A program made the translations under genes and the position numbers. A stretch of 58,241 nt of DNA from an uncultured Haemophilus sp. (GTDB lineage Bacteria > Pseudomonadota > Gammaproteobacteria > Enterobacterales > Pasteurellaceae), in assembly GCA_905205995.1 (NCBI GenBank), contig CAJLFU010000009.1, forward strand, positions 1-58,241, written 5' to 3'. Positions 25,876 to 34,576 of this stretch are shown in pieces. A model generated the notes under the pieces. The model ran no database searches. It worked only from the letters and a program-made list of their open reading frames with translations, and was not told where the DNA came from. Each line of letters begins with the position of its first letter. Position 1 is the first letter of the stretch.

Positions 25876-26319
25876 TTATTTTCCTTCAGATACAAAAGTA
25901 GGATGAGTTTTGACCGCACTTTGCCAACATGATGGTGTTTGTAATTGCATTTCGCGTGTTTGCATGCTAACGGCTACTTGTGTGGTACTTGCAGTAGTTA
26001 ATTTTTGATTGGTTTTAGCATCAAAAATAACATAATCAATGCGCAAGCAAGTTTCATATTCGACTACTTTTAATTCAATTCGGATTTTTTGACGAAATAA
26101 TGCAGGGTTAACATATTTAATATTAAGTTGAACGATTGGCCAACCAAACCCTTGTTTTCTCATAACATCATAGGTATAGCCAATTTCCTCTAGAAATTGA
26201 CAACGCGCCATTTCAAGATATTTGACGTAATGCCCGTGCCACATAATATCCATGGAGTCGACATCAAAAAACTGTACTTCAAATTCAGAATTATGATGGC
26301 AAAAAACATGTTTTTTCAT
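25876..26319 (-). CDS. apeK: Acyl thioesterase ApeK (4HBT hotdog)
   Basis: A 147-residue 4HBT/YbgC-type thioesterase: F-F-D-V-D-S-M-D-I-M-W-H-G-H-Y-V-K-Y-L-E contains the Asp-x-x-Gly/Met-H-x-Y-x-x-x-x-E motif of the family. It probably releases or edits acyl-ACP in APE synthesis. Its start overlaps the stop of the preceding acyltransferase gene (ATGA-type, 26316-26319). Confidence 0.85.
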   Translation of the reverse strand: MKKHVFCHHNSEFEVQFFDVDSMDIMWHGHYVKYLEMARCQFLEEIGYTYDVMRKQGFGWPIVQLNIKYVNPALFRQKIRIELKVVEYETCLRIDYVIFDAKTNQKLTTASTTQVAVSMQTREMQLQTPSCWQSAVKTHPTFVSEGK

Positions 26320-27254
26320 TTTTTATCATTCCAAAAGTTATAAAAATTAAACCAAAGCAGAGGATTTTCTGCACACTCTTTGGCAAGTAAGTCCGCATAT
26401 TGTTGCATGACTTGCTTAATATTTTCTTCTCGCGCTTTGCCTCGTCCGCTAATTGGGGGTGAAAAACGGCGCAATTTCATTCGATATTGTCCTTTTTCTT
26501 TAAGGCAAAAAATTGTATTTAAAGACGCTTTTAAAATGCTTGCAAGTAGCCACGCACCTTGAGGAAATTCAGCAGAATGACCAAGGAAATTGACTGATTG
26601 TGTTTTATCGCCACGGATAGGCACACGATCAGCAGCAATCGCAATCCATTCACCTCGTTCTAAGCGTTGGGAAAGCTCTAACATTTTTTGCGCATCTAAA
26701 TCTTCAACTTGAATAAGAGGTAAGGCGTCAGCACCCGCTTCAACTAATGCTTTGTTAAATGCTTCAGCATTTTTGCTATGAACTAATACATTCAAATGAA
26801 AGTCTTCATGTTGTCCACTATCAACTAATGCACGGCAAATCTCGATGTTACCAAAATGCGAGCAAACAAGAATCTGACCTCGTCCACCTTGATCTACATC
26901 GCCATATAAATTATCAGCATCATCGATAATTAAATCCTTGTAATGGATTTTCCGTTGCCAAACCGCAAAGTTGTCACAAATGATTTCACCAAAAAAGAGA
27001 AATTGACGAAATACAGGGAATGAGGGGAGATGACAATACGGGAATTGTTGTTTAAGACGATATTGGTAAACTTTAATGTTGTTTCGCGCTTTTCTGGCAG
27101 TCAGATAAAAATAACAAACCACCACAAACGTGGCGATTTTAATTAACCATAATGGGCAATATTTTACGATTAATCGTGTGAGATTTAAGAAAAAAGAATT
27201 TCCTCGTTCCGATTGTTTCGCCCAATGTTGACTATTTTCATTTGGTTGACTCAT
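26316..27254 (-). CDS. LpxL/HtrB-like lysophospholipid acyltransferase
   Basis: A 312-residue membrane-anchored acyltransferase with one N-terminal hydrophobic segment (residues 38-52) and the H-x4-E catalytic motif in C-S-H-F-G-N-I-E. In APE clusters this activity, together with a glycosyltransferase, is thought to attach the polyene to its lipid anchor. It overlaps the upstream glycosyltransferase gene by 4 bp. The two could correspond to the halves of a glycosyl/acyltransferase ApeJ, which I recall as a fused protein elsewhere; that equivalence is inference. Confidence 0.75.
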   Translation of the reverse strand: MSQPNENSQHWAKQSERGNSFFLNLTRLIVKYCPLWLIKIATFVVVCYFYLTARKARNNIKVYQYRLKQQFPYCHLPSFPVFRQFLFFGEIICDNFAVWQRKIHYKDLIIDDADNLYGDVDQGGRGQILVCSHFGNIEICRALVDSGQHEDFHLNVLVHSKNAEAFNKALVEAGADALPLIQVEDLDAQKMLELSQRLERGEWIAIAADRVPIRGDKTQSVNFLGHSAEFPQGAWLLASILKASLNTIFCLKEKGQYRMKLRRFSPPISGRGKAREENIKQVMQQYADLLAKECAENPLLWFNFYNFWNDKK

Positions 27255-27979
27255 AGAGGCTTTCCAGTTAGTAAGCGTTTTAACATACCAAAAAATAAAT
27301 ACATGTGCATTTTACTGATTAATACATTGTCTTTCCACGCATTGAAATGTGAGACACCATTTTTATCATAGGAAACAGGAGTATCAACCCAAATTAGCGG
27401 TATTTGGTACCAGTGAGCCTTGATGAGAATTTCGATATCAAAATCCATACGGTTTCCAACATGTTCATTATCGAGGATTTCAATGGTGCGATTTAATGGA
27501 TACAAGCGAAAACCACACATACCATCTTTAATATCGAGAGAAAGCGTGTGAATGGCATTCCAAAAATCTGTAATTTTGCGTCCATAAAGTCGAGATTTAG
27601 GCGCATCATCACCATATATGGGTTTACCACAAATAAGAGCGGTCGGATTTTCGAGCATTTTTTGCTGCATTGAAAGGGCGTCAGTCAGATTGTGCTGGCC
27701 ATCTGCATCCACTTGCAAGGCATGAGTGAAACCTTGCTCAAACGCTAACCTAAAACCTACTTTCATCGCGCCACCTTTACCTTGATTTTGTGGGCAATAA
27801 TGAATATGTAGATTGTCTTTTTCTGAAAAAGAAGCCAACGCATTTTTATGCTGTTCAGATGAGCCATCATCTACCACTAATACGGGCAAATTTAGCTGGT
27901 GTAATTGGTTAATTACATTGCCAATTTTGTCGGAATGATTGTAGTGCGGGATAATCGCAATAAGTTTAGGTTCCATCAT
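27251..27979 (-). CDS. Family 2 glycosyltransferase (ApeJ-like)
   Basis: A 242-residue GT-A fold enzyme: I-I-P-H-Y-N-H at the start, V-V-D-D-G-S-S near residue 37 and the metal-binding D-A-D-G-Q-H near 94. The C-terminus is hydrophobic and may associate with the membrane. It should transfer a sugar during assembly of the APE lipid. The ligase gene ends 6 bp upstream. Confidence 0.8.
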   Translation of the reverse strand: MMEPKLIAIIPHYNHSDKIGNVINQLHQLNLPVLVVDDGSSEQHKNALASFSEKDNLHIHYCPQNQGKGGAMKVGFRLAFEQGFTHALQVDADGQHNLTDALSMQQKMLENPTALICGKPIYGDDAPKSRLYGRKITDFWNAIHTLSLDIKDGMCGFRLYPLNRTIEILDNEHVGNRMDFDIEILIKAHWYQIPLIWVDTPVSYDKNGVSHFNAWKDNVLISKMHMYLFFGMLKRLLTGKPL

Positions 27980-27985
27980 AGCGAG

Positions 27986-29293
27986 TTAAAATTGTTCTTC
28001 TTTTTCATGCAAGAATACAGCATCAAAATCAGCTCGGCTAATCTTGAATTGGCTATTACGTGGCAATCTGTTAGTAAATCGCCAAAAACGTGGTAACCCT
28101 GAGTGCTCCTGCGTTTTGCTTAAGTAAAGACGGAGTTGTTTTAATAACTCAGTTCGTCCTTTTTGTAGGTAAAAGGATATTCCCTCCTCATTCAATTCTA
28201 CCCAAGCGGCTGGGCGTAAATGATTAGGGTGTTGTGCAACATAGCAATCTCGAATATAAGGGTGTTTTAGTAGGTCTTGTTCAATTCGAACTAAAGAAAT
28301 ACGCTTATCGCCAAATTTAACGATGCGATCAATGCGTCCTAATAAGTTAAATTGATTACCAATGATTTCAACACCATCAGCCGTTTGCTCACGCTGTTCA
28401 AGCCACGGTGATTCAACCCATAATGCATTTTCTTCATTAACCCCGATTTTAGTTACGGGAGTAGGTGTCCAAAGTCCGGCTTGTTCACGAAACGCAATGA
28501 CGCCCGTTTCTGTACTACCATAGCCTTCAATGGTTTTAGTCTTAAGTTTTTTGCGCATTGCCGTTGCGGTTTCTTCTGGCAACATTCCACCAGAAGACAA
28601 AATCCCTAAAATACGACATTGATGAAGTTGAGGTTCATCTAAATTTAAATGGGTCAGTAATGCTGGGCTGCTAATCCAGATAGATTGTTTCGCAATAAGG
28701 CTTTCTGCAATCATATATTCTGGATAAGGGAGCTGTTTGCGACCTATTGACCAACCCATTGTTAGCGGTAACATGACTCGATAGGATAAACCATAGTGAT
28801 GCTGTGCAGAAACGCTTGAGACAATATGGATGCCATTCCCTTCTGGGAAAGGTAGTGATTGGCTAATTGCTTCAGATTCTTGCCACATTTTTTCAGCTGT
28901 TTTTAGCATGATTTTAGGTTGGCCACTACTTCCTGATGTTTTTAACCAAATTTCGGTTTGACAATGTTTATCAATGAAGAAATCTTTTTTATCAATAACT
29001 TGTGAAATACCATAGGTGTTGAATTTATTATCATCAAATAACATATCTGCATTATCATGAATCCATTCTTGATTTTCATCTAAAAGGTTTGGTGGAAGTA
29101 AAATTCGGGTTTTAGCATCAAAACAGGCAAGCATTGCACATGCATAGTTTGCCGCATCTTCAAACCAAAATGCCGCACTTTGAATGTTATCTTGTTGAAG
29201 TTGTTGGCTAATTTGTTGACAACGATAAGTAAAATCTTGCCAGTGCCATTCTGGATTTAATGCAATAAGTGAGTTAGGTTGATGTTTATTCAT
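27986..29293 (-). CDS. apeH: Acyl/aryl-ACP ligase ApeH (second copy)
   Basis: A 435-residue AMP-forming ligase of the ANL superfamily. P-loop T-S-G-S-S-G-Q-P-K near residue 115, Y-G-S-T-E-T-G, G-R-I-D-R-I-V-K-F-G-D-K-R-I and the C-terminal catalytic Lys region R-N-S-Q-F-K-I. It is clearly homologous to the N-terminal part of the gene at 29818 but lacks the dehydratase tail. ApeH activates the aromatic starter acid and loads it on an ACP. Confidence 0.85.
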   Translation of the reverse strand: MNKHQPNSLIALNPEWHWQDFTYRCQQISQQLQQDNIQSAAFWFEDAANYACAMLACFDAKTRILLPPNLLDENQEWIHDNADMLFDDNKFNTYGISQVIDKKDFFIDKHCQTEIWLKTSGSSGQPKIMLKTAEKMWQESEAISQSLPFPEGNGIHIVSSVSAQHHYGLSYRVMLPLTMGWSIGRKQLPYPEYMIAESLIAKQSIWISSPALLTHLNLDEPQLHQCRILGILSSGGMLPEETATAMRKKLKTKTIEGYGSTETGVIAFREQAGLWTPTPVTKIGVNEENALWVESPWLEQREQTADGVEIIGNQFNLLGRIDRIVKFGDKRISLVRIEQDLLKHPYIRDCYVAQHPNHLRPAAWVELNEEGISFYLQKGRTELLKQLRLYLSKTQEHSGLPRFWRFTNRLPRNSQFKISRADFDAVFLHEKEEQF

Positions 29294-29843
29294 AGTGATT
29301 CCGTTTTACGCGTTGACGAATGAGCCATTCAATACTCATAACTAGGCCCATGATAATGTAAGAAATAACTCCAGTGTAAATTGCCCAATATTCTAATAAG
29401 TCAAATGCAATAAAGAGAGTTGAAAGCAATATATTTAAACAAAATACGCCACACCAGACTTGAGTTACTCGGCGAGTATATTGAATAGCTTGAGCATTGA
29501 GATTAGGTGTTTGTAAACGAGCTAATCTTTCAACCAATGATTGAGATTGGAATAGACTTCCGCCAAATAACACCAACATAATGCCATTCATTAAAATAGG
29601 ATACCAATACATCATATCGAGTGAGCGCTGCCAACCTACAAGAAATAACAGGCCCGCCATGCTTAATGCAAAAATTCTTTGCCCTTTATTCGGATGTATT
29701 AGACTTTTAATCAACCATAAAAAACTCATCACATAAGGTAACGTATGTAAGAGTTGGTCTGCTTGAAAGAACAGCCAAATAATTGGGTAAGCAATGGCTG
29801 TTAGTGCAAGCAATATATTAACAATCAGCAAGATGATTTTCAT
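29286..29843 (-). CDS. apeG: ApeG-like membrane protein (COG4648)
   Basis: About 185 residues. The longest ORF starts at 29888, but the ATG at 29843 directly begins the first hydrophobic segment (M-K-I-I-L-L-I-V-N-I-L-L) and is preferred. It has about five membrane segments. COG4648 proteins are constant members of APE clusters with no established activity. It overlaps the stop of the fusion ligase by 26 bp and the next ligase start by 8 bp, so translation is coupled. Confidence 0.75.
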   Translation of the reverse strand: MKIILLIVNILLALTAIAYPIIWLFFQADQLLHTLPYVMSFLWLIKSLIHPNKGQRIFALSMAGLLFLVGWQRSLDMMYWYPILMNGIMLVLFGGSLFQSQSLVERLARLQTPNLNAQAIQYTRRVTQVWCGVFCLNILLSTLFIAFDLLEYWAIYTGVISYIIMGLVMSIEWLIRQRVKRNHYE

Positions 29844-31500
29844 GCTCAATGACAGCCAATCCAGTACAGCAAGTCTCATTATTGGCAAGTAATTGAAATG
29901 CCATTCTGTTTTTTACTGGGTCCCATTTTAATTGAATATCAAAGTGATCATTCGGTCGTAAGAATGTTTGATACTTCAGTTTATCGAATGAACGAATAAT
30001 GACTTTTTTCCCAAAAAACGCCTTTATTTTTTCCGAAATCCATTGTAATTCAATGACGCCAGGAACTAATGGAAATTCAGCAAAGTGATCTTTTAGATAC
30101 ACTAAATCAAGCGGCACAATACCGGTTGATATTTGTGAATTTTCATTTTTGCTTTGTTCAAGCCAAATCGCATCTTTACAGATGTCTAAACAAGTGCGGT
30201 TAAATTCCAGCTTATTTATTTTTGACTGACTATTACGTGGTAATTGATAAGTGAATCGCCAAAAACGAGGGATAGCTGCTTTTTCTTGTGAATGCTCTAA
30301 GAAAAGTTTTAGCTTGTGAATAAGCGCTCTTCGCCCTTTCTCTCTAAAAAATTGAATGCCTTGCTCAGTTAAACCAATCCAAGCGGCAAGACGAGATTTC
30401 TCAGGGTGTTGAGCAATATAACAATCCTCAATAAATTCGTGTTTATTCAACGCCATTTCTACGCCTAATAAGGAAATGCGTTTATCCCCTATTTTGACAA
30501 TGCGATCCGCTCGTCCTAATAAACGGAAACCATTTTCTTCAAACTCAACCACATCTGCAGTTTGTTCACGTTTAGCAATCCAAACACCTTCGATCCATAA
30601 CTCGCCTTGCTCATTGCTGCCAAGTTGGCTATTAGGTAATTGTCGCCAAAGGGAAATATCATCCCGGATAGCAATTGGACCCGTCTCAGTGCTGCCATAA
30701 ATTTCGATAACAGGATGGTGAATTTTAGCTCTAATTTGCTCAGATAACTCTTCAGCTAATGCACCACCTGAAGAAATAATACCAACAATATTTTCAGCAA
30801 TTTTTATTTGTTGCCAATCTATGCCTGAAAGCATCGCTGGGCTGCTCACAATAACTGCCGATTGTGATTTATTGGCTTCTTGCATGATACACTCAGGGTA
30901 GAAAAGTTGTTTTCGACCAATTTGCCAGCCGTTAACCAGTGACATCATGATATGCACGGTTAAGCCGTAAATATGCTGAATACTCACTGTGCTAATTGCC
31001 GTAATGTTATTTCCGGCAGTAAACGGTAAACCTTTGGCTAAAACTTCTCCGCCTAACCACATTTGTTCTGCTGTTTTAATGATGGTTTTGGCCTCGCCGG
31101 TGCTACCTGATGTTTTCAACCAGATTTCAGTTTGGTTACTAAAGTCAAAGAGCGGTCGATTTTTAGCAATTTTTTCCCAATCTTGTGTAATACCAAATTG
31201 AGAGATTTGCTCGCATTTTTCGAGTTCAATATCACGATCAGTGAGCCAAAGTTCAGAATGCTCATTTGCCCACTGAATACTTTCTTCAGTGAAATTGGGT
31301 GGAAAAAGAACACGAACATTGGCATGCCAAGCACCTAGCAGTAAGCATGCCAATGTTGCACCATCTTCTAGCCATACCGTGACAGAACGAAGTTGACGCT
31401 GTTGCAATTCAGCTGAAATTTGAAATGCTCGGCACTCAAAATCAGCATAGTGCCAATTTGGGTGCTGAGCAATAAGAGAAGTCGGTAAGTAAGGAGTCAT
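29818..31500 (-). CDS. Fused ApeH-type ligase and ApeI-type hotdog dehydratase
   Basis: A 560-residue fusion. Residues 1-430 are an AMP-forming ligase: T-S-G-S-T-G-E-A-K, Y-G-S-T-E-T-G-P-I, G-R-A-D-R-I-V-K-I-G-D-K-R-I, then R-N-S-Q-S-K-I with the catalytic Lys. Residues 465-560 are a FabA/FabZ-like hotdog domain, with L-K-D-H-F-A-E-F-P-L-V-P-G-V-I-E-L-Q carrying the catalytic His. The neighbouring ligase at 27986 has no such tail, so this gene appears to be a duplicate ligase joined to the ApeI function. An uptake sequence lies at about 30193. Confidence 0.82.
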   Translation of the reverse strand: MTPYLPTSLIAQHPNWHYADFECRAFQISAELQQRQLRSVTVWLEDGATLACLLLGAWHANVRVLFPPNFTEESIQWANEHSELWLTDRDIELEKCEQISQFGITQDWEKIAKNRPLFDFSNQTEIWLKTSGSTGEAKTIIKTAEQMWLGGEVLAKGLPFTAGNNITAISTVSIQHIYGLTVHIMMSLVNGWQIGRKQLFYPECIMQEANKSQSAVIVSSPAMLSGIDWQQIKIAENIVGIISSGGALAEELSEQIRAKIHHPVIEIYGSTETGPIAIRDDISLWRQLPNSQLGSNEQGELWIEGVWIAKREQTADVVEFEENGFRLLGRADRIVKIGDKRISLLGVEMALNKHEFIEDCYIAQHPEKSRLAAWIGLTEQGIQFFREKGRRALIHKLKLFLEHSQEKAAIPRFWRFTYQLPRNSQSKINKLEFNRTCLDICKDAIWLEQSKNENSQISTGIVPLDLVYLKDHFAEFPLVPGVIELQWISEKIKAFFGKKVIIRSFDKLKYQTFLRPNDHFDIQLKWDPVKNRMAFQLLANNETCCTGLAVIEHENHLADC

Positions 31501-31751
31501 TATTGTGCGTTTTGACTAAGTTTAAGAACCGCCTGAACCACGTCATCTACAGTACGCACATTACGGAAATCTTCCGCTTGAAGTTTATGCCCTGTTTTAC
31601 GTTTAATATGATCAATTAAGTCAATAGCATCAATACTATCGATCTCTAAATCTTCATAAAGATTTGTTTCTGGCTTAATTCTTTCTGGCTCAATCTCAAA
31701 TAATGATTCCAGAGCTTCCGTTAATAAGTCTCTGATTTCCTGTTCAGTCAT
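31500..31751 (-). CDS. apeF: Acyl carrier protein ApeF
   Basis: An 83-residue ACP with the 4'-phosphopantetheine Ser in E-I-D-S-I-D-A-I-D-L near residue 45. Its stop overlaps the start of the next ligase by one base. In APE synthesis the two tandem ACPs (ApeE, ApeF) carry starter and growing chain. Confidence 0.9.
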   Translation of the reverse strand: MTEQEIRDLLTEALESLFEIEPERIKPETNLYEDLEIDSIDAIDLIDHIKRKTGHKLQAEDFRNVRTVDDVVQAVLKLSQNAQ

Positions 31752-31754
31752 GAA

Positions 31755-32018
31755 TTATGCCTCACCTTTTTGTGTGCGAATAAAGTGAGCAAGCGTGGCT
31801 ACACTTTCAAAGTAATCTCTTAATTGAGTTTGTTCGCCATCTAATTGTAAACCAAATGTTTTTTGAACAGCTAAGCCTAATTCTAAGGCATCAACTGAAT
31901 CTAAACCTAACCCTTCAGATGAAAAAAGAGGCATGTCAGTTTCAATATCTTCGATACTGATGTCTTCTAATGCTAGGCTGTCAATGATAAGTTGTTTTAA
32001 TTGTTGTTCAAGTTGCAT
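31755..32018 (-). CDS. apeE: Acyl carrier protein ApeE
   Basis: An 87-residue ACP with the modified Ser in G-L-D-S-V-D-A-L-E-L near residue 40. It lies 3 bp before apeF, and its start touches the stop of the acyltransferase gene. It is the first of the tandem APE carrier proteins. Confidence 0.9.
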   Translation of the reverse strand: MQLEQQLKQLIIDSLALEDISIEDIETDMPLFSSEGLGLDSVDALELGLAVQKTFGLQLDGEQTQLRDYFESVATLAHFIRTQKGEA

Positions 32019-32797
32019 TATTGCGATCCTTTTTGTGAGGTTTGAGAATTAAAATAATCTTCTAAATATTTCGTTAAACGGCGAGATGCCATCGGGATAG
32101 ATTGATTTTCTATCCACTCTTGCGGATCGATATCATCGCCAACAGATAATTCATAATGAATTTGTTTGTCAGGTATTTTATACCATGGATGACCTTTTTT
32201 TAGGCTTAATGGATTCATCTTGATGGTGATGGGTGTAATGACTTTTGCACTACGTAAGCCAATTGAAACAGCACCACGATTTAATTTGACGATGCCATCC
32301 CAGCCGGTTCTTGTTCCTTCTGGAAACAATAAGAGGCTCTCTTTTTGCAATGCTCGCTCACAATGGTCCAAGAGCTCTAGAGACTCTGTATTGGGAATAA
32401 AGCCACAAGCGAGAATTTGATTTCTCATTGTAGGATTGTGTAAAAGATCTTTTTTCACAATACAGTTAAGCGAAGGTGCTTTACTGAGAATCAGTACAAC
32501 ATCAAGCAAAGATGGGTGATTAACCATGACTAATTGTCCTGGCCGCCCTAATTTCTCAAATCCTTGATAAGAGACTTTTAAAGCTCCTGCACAGGACAGG
32601 TAGCGAATAAAATAGTACCAAATCCCGCCGACAAAACGACGAATTTTTAGCTGTGTAGATAAATTAGTTTGCTTTCCTTTTTTGGCAAAAGGAAGTAAAA
32701 CAAGTTGTAATAATGTACCCGCCACAGCCCAAAATAAAAAGGCAATGGCGGTAGCCAGCCAACGTTTAAGAAAATCTAATTTTTCTGCCATAGCCAA
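32018..32797 (-). CDS. apeD: PlsC-type acyltransferase ApeD
   Basis: A 259-residue 1-acyl-glycerol-phosphate acyltransferase-like protein: an N-terminal membrane helix (residues 12-34), the catalytic H-x4-D in N-H-P-S-L-L-D near residue 95, and F-P-E-G-T-R-T. It probably acylates the lipid part of the APE product. Its start overlaps the end of the ApeC-type gene by 22 bp. The symbol follows the E. coli APE naming as I recall it. Confidence 0.75.
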   Translation of the reverse strand: MAMAEKLDFLKRWLATAIAFLFWAVAGTLLQLVLLPFAKKGKQTNLSTQLKIRRFVGGIWYYFIRYLSCAGALKVSYQGFEKLGRPGQLVMVNHPSLLDVVLILSKAPSLNCIVKKDLLHNPTMRNQILACGFIPNTESLELLDHCERALQKESLLLFPEGTRTGWDGIVKLNRGAVSIGLRSAKVITPITIKMNPLSLKKGHPWYKIPDKQIHYELSVGDDIDPQEWIENQSIPMASRRLTKYLEDYFNSQTSQKGSQ

Positions 32798-33513
32798 GTT
32801 CCATTTGAACTACTTGGTGTGTGCCAAGTGTGACTCTCAAGATATTGGTGAGAAACCCAAGTTAGTGCATTATCGGTAACATCATTATTAAAAGGGGAAC
32901 CAGTCAGCGTTAATTGATATTGCTCTCCTTTAGTAACGACTAAAGCCAAAGCATAACCTAAAGGTGTACGAATGACAGGTTGAGCATTATATTTTGCTTC
33001 AAGCGGCGACTCAGCGATAACAACAAGCACTTTTTCATGCCCTTCATTAAGCAATAATGTCGCTTCTAATAGTGCGGTTTCAAGGTTGTCCACTCGAGCC
33101 ATAATCGAAGTGGTTTCTGATTTAACTTGACGTAATTCAGACCATTGTCCAATTAATGCATTATGAACTGAGAGACTAAAAGAGGTGGGAGAAACATCCC
33201 CCTCTTTTAATAAGGAATGCCACAACGCAAAATTACGATTCATTTCACTGTTTGATGAGGCATAAACCACAGGCATATCTGCATTTTCTCCTACTAAATC
33301 CCACGCGGCCTCAAAAAACAGACGGGCTGAGTCACTTAAACGACGGCGTTTTAGTGGGGGTAAAAAGGCTAATTTAGGTGCAAAGTCTTCAAATGTTTCA
33401 CTTTGGTTTCGTAAATAAGCATAGCCTTGTTTCCAATCATCTGCGGTTAGCGATTTATTGCAAACAATATTCCACCCTTGAAGTGAGAAAGAGAAATTAC
33501 AGATTTCAGTCAT
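32776..33513 (-). CDS. apeC: Ketosynthase-like chain-length-factor subunit (ApeC type)
   Basis: A 245-residue protein with only the N-terminal half of a ketosynthase fold (Ketoacyl-synt_2 family): L-K-R-R-R-L-S-D-S-A-R near residues 53-63 and V-V-Y-A-S-S-N-S-E. At the position of the active Cys it reads S-V-H-N-A-L-I-G-Q, so it should be catalytically inert. In E. coli ApeC forms a heterodimer with ApeO and acts as a chain-length factor. It heads the APE half of the cluster after the lipoprotein gene. Confidence 0.8.
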   Translation of the reverse strand: MTEICNFSFSLQGWNIVCNKSLTADDWKQGYAYLRNQSETFEDFAPKLAFLPPLKRRRLSDSARLFFEAAWDLVGENADMPVVYASSNSEMNRNFALWHSLLKEGDVSPTSFSLSVHNALIGQWSELRQVKSETTSIMARVDNLETALLEATLLLNEGHEKVLVVIAESPLEAKYNAQPVIRTPLGYALALVVTKGEQYQLTLTGSPFNNDVTDNALTWVSHQYLESHTWHTPSSSNGTWLWQKN

Positions 33514-33529
33514 GTTATATTGTTAAAAA

Positions 33530-33949
33530 TTAATTGTTTTTGAATAATTCATTAATCATTAAATCTGTTTGTCCTTGTAAACCAACTTGTTTTACACGAT
33601 CAGCTTCATCACCGCGATGTTTATAAGAAACAGAGCCAAGAGAAAGTTTATTTGAATCTCTTAAATCCAATCTTGCTCTTGCAATAATTTTAGAGTTACC
33701 TTTTACGCTGAAGTGTAAAATATGGCTACAGCCTTCATCTTTTTTAACAAGTCTTGCAGCGATATGTTTTTGTTTTAAACTTTTTGTTAAAGCCTCTACA
33801 ATTTCATCTGGCGCTTTACGAATAGATCCTTTCAAGCATACTTCTTTGATATTTTTAGCTTCTACTGGTTTTACATCATTAACACCTGATGAACAAGCTG
33901 AAAGAACAAATGAGCCAAATAAAAGTGAGGAAAGTAATAGTTTTTTCAT
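33530..33949 (-). CDS. Sbal_3080-type lipoprotein
   Basis: A 139-residue lipoprotein: signal peptide with lipobox V-L-S-A-C, Cys near residue 19, then a small domain resembling the Sbal_3080 lipoprotein family. It is the first gene of the APE transcript, 16 bp before apeC. It is probably in the outer membrane or periplasm; role unknown. It diverges from another lipoprotein gene at 34105. Confidence 0.65.
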   Translation of the reverse strand: MKKLLLSSLLFGSFVLSACSSGVNDVKPVEAKNIKEVCLKGSIRKAPDEIVEALTKSLKQKHIAARLVKKDEGCSHILHFSVKGNSKIIARARLDLRDSNKLSLGSVSYKHRGDEADRVKQVGLQGQTDLMINELFKNN

Positions 33950-34036
33950 GGGTTGGTACCTTAAGTTATAAATAAAAATTTTTAAGATTCTACACTACTT
34001 CTATTCACAATAAAATAGTCGTAGATAGGTTAAAAT

Positions 34037-34066
34037 TTGATATATTACTCATCTCTATGTTATAAA
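34037..34066 (+). promoter_or_regulatory. Promoter of the plus-strand lipoprotein
   Basis: TTGATA (34037-34042), an 18-bp spacer, then TATAAA (34061-34066), followed by a leader with SD AAGGAG before the ATG at 34105. The 155-bp divergent region must also hold the promoter of the APE transcript; on that strand I see only a TAGAAT -10-like hexamer. Confidence 0.55.
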
Positions 34067-34104
34067 GGGAAATATTTATTTCATTCAAATCAAAAGGAGT
34101 CAAA

Positions 34105-34530
34105 ATGAAATTAGTATCTAAATTAAGTATTGTTGCTACTGCTATGCTTATGGCTGCTTGTGCACCAAGAGATACAACGCATTATTATTCTATTCAGGAT
34201 GCGTTAAATTCTTCAGAAGCAAAAGAAATTATTGACCCATCGGTTAAACTTTATTTTGGCAAACCAGCACCAGGCAGAGTAGTTAAAGCAGGTTTGGTAA
34301 GTAATAAGAAAACGAATGCGGCAAATAAATCAGATGAAAAATCTTGTCAGTGGGCATTCCTTTCTACGGTAAAACAATTCCAAGATAGAGCAAAATCACA
34401 AGGTGCGAGTAAAGTGGGTAATATCGTCAGTTATTACAAAAAACATACGTTCCAAAGCTCAACTCAATATGAATGTCATGCAGGTAACTTAATGAGTGGT
34501 GTGGCATTAAAAGGCGATATTGTTAAGTAA
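34105..34530 (+). CDS. Lipoprotein encoded inside the cluster on the opposite strand
   Basis: A 141-residue lipoprotein with lipobox L-M-A-A-C at Cys 19 and two further Cys (in K-S-C-Q-W-A-F and Y-E-C-H-A-G) that could form a disulfide. It is the only plus-strand gene in the 24-kb cluster. Similar small lipoproteins, often misannotated as excinuclease subunits, occur in APE clusters (recollection, not checked). It ends at a large palindromic terminator shared with the convergent ketosynthase-like gene. Confidence 0.7.
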   Translation: MKLVSKLSIVATAMLMAACAPRDTTHYYSIQDALNSSEAKEIIDPSVKLYFGKPAPGRVVKAGLVSNKKTNAANKSDEKSCQWAFLSTVKQFQDRAKSQGASKVGNIVSYYKKHTFQSSTQYECHAGNLMSGVALKGDIVK

Positions 34531-34540
34531 TTGTTTATTA

Positions 34541-34576
34541 AATAACACCTTAATTGATATCAATTAAGGTGTTATT
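34541..34576. terminator. Perfect 36-bp palindrome, bidirectional terminator
   Basis: Each 18-bp arm is an exact complement of the other (AATAACACCTTAATTGAT and its reverse complement), with T runs on either strand. The stop codon of the minus-strand gene (34564-34566) lies inside it. It separates the DAR and APE transcripts. Confidence 0.9.
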
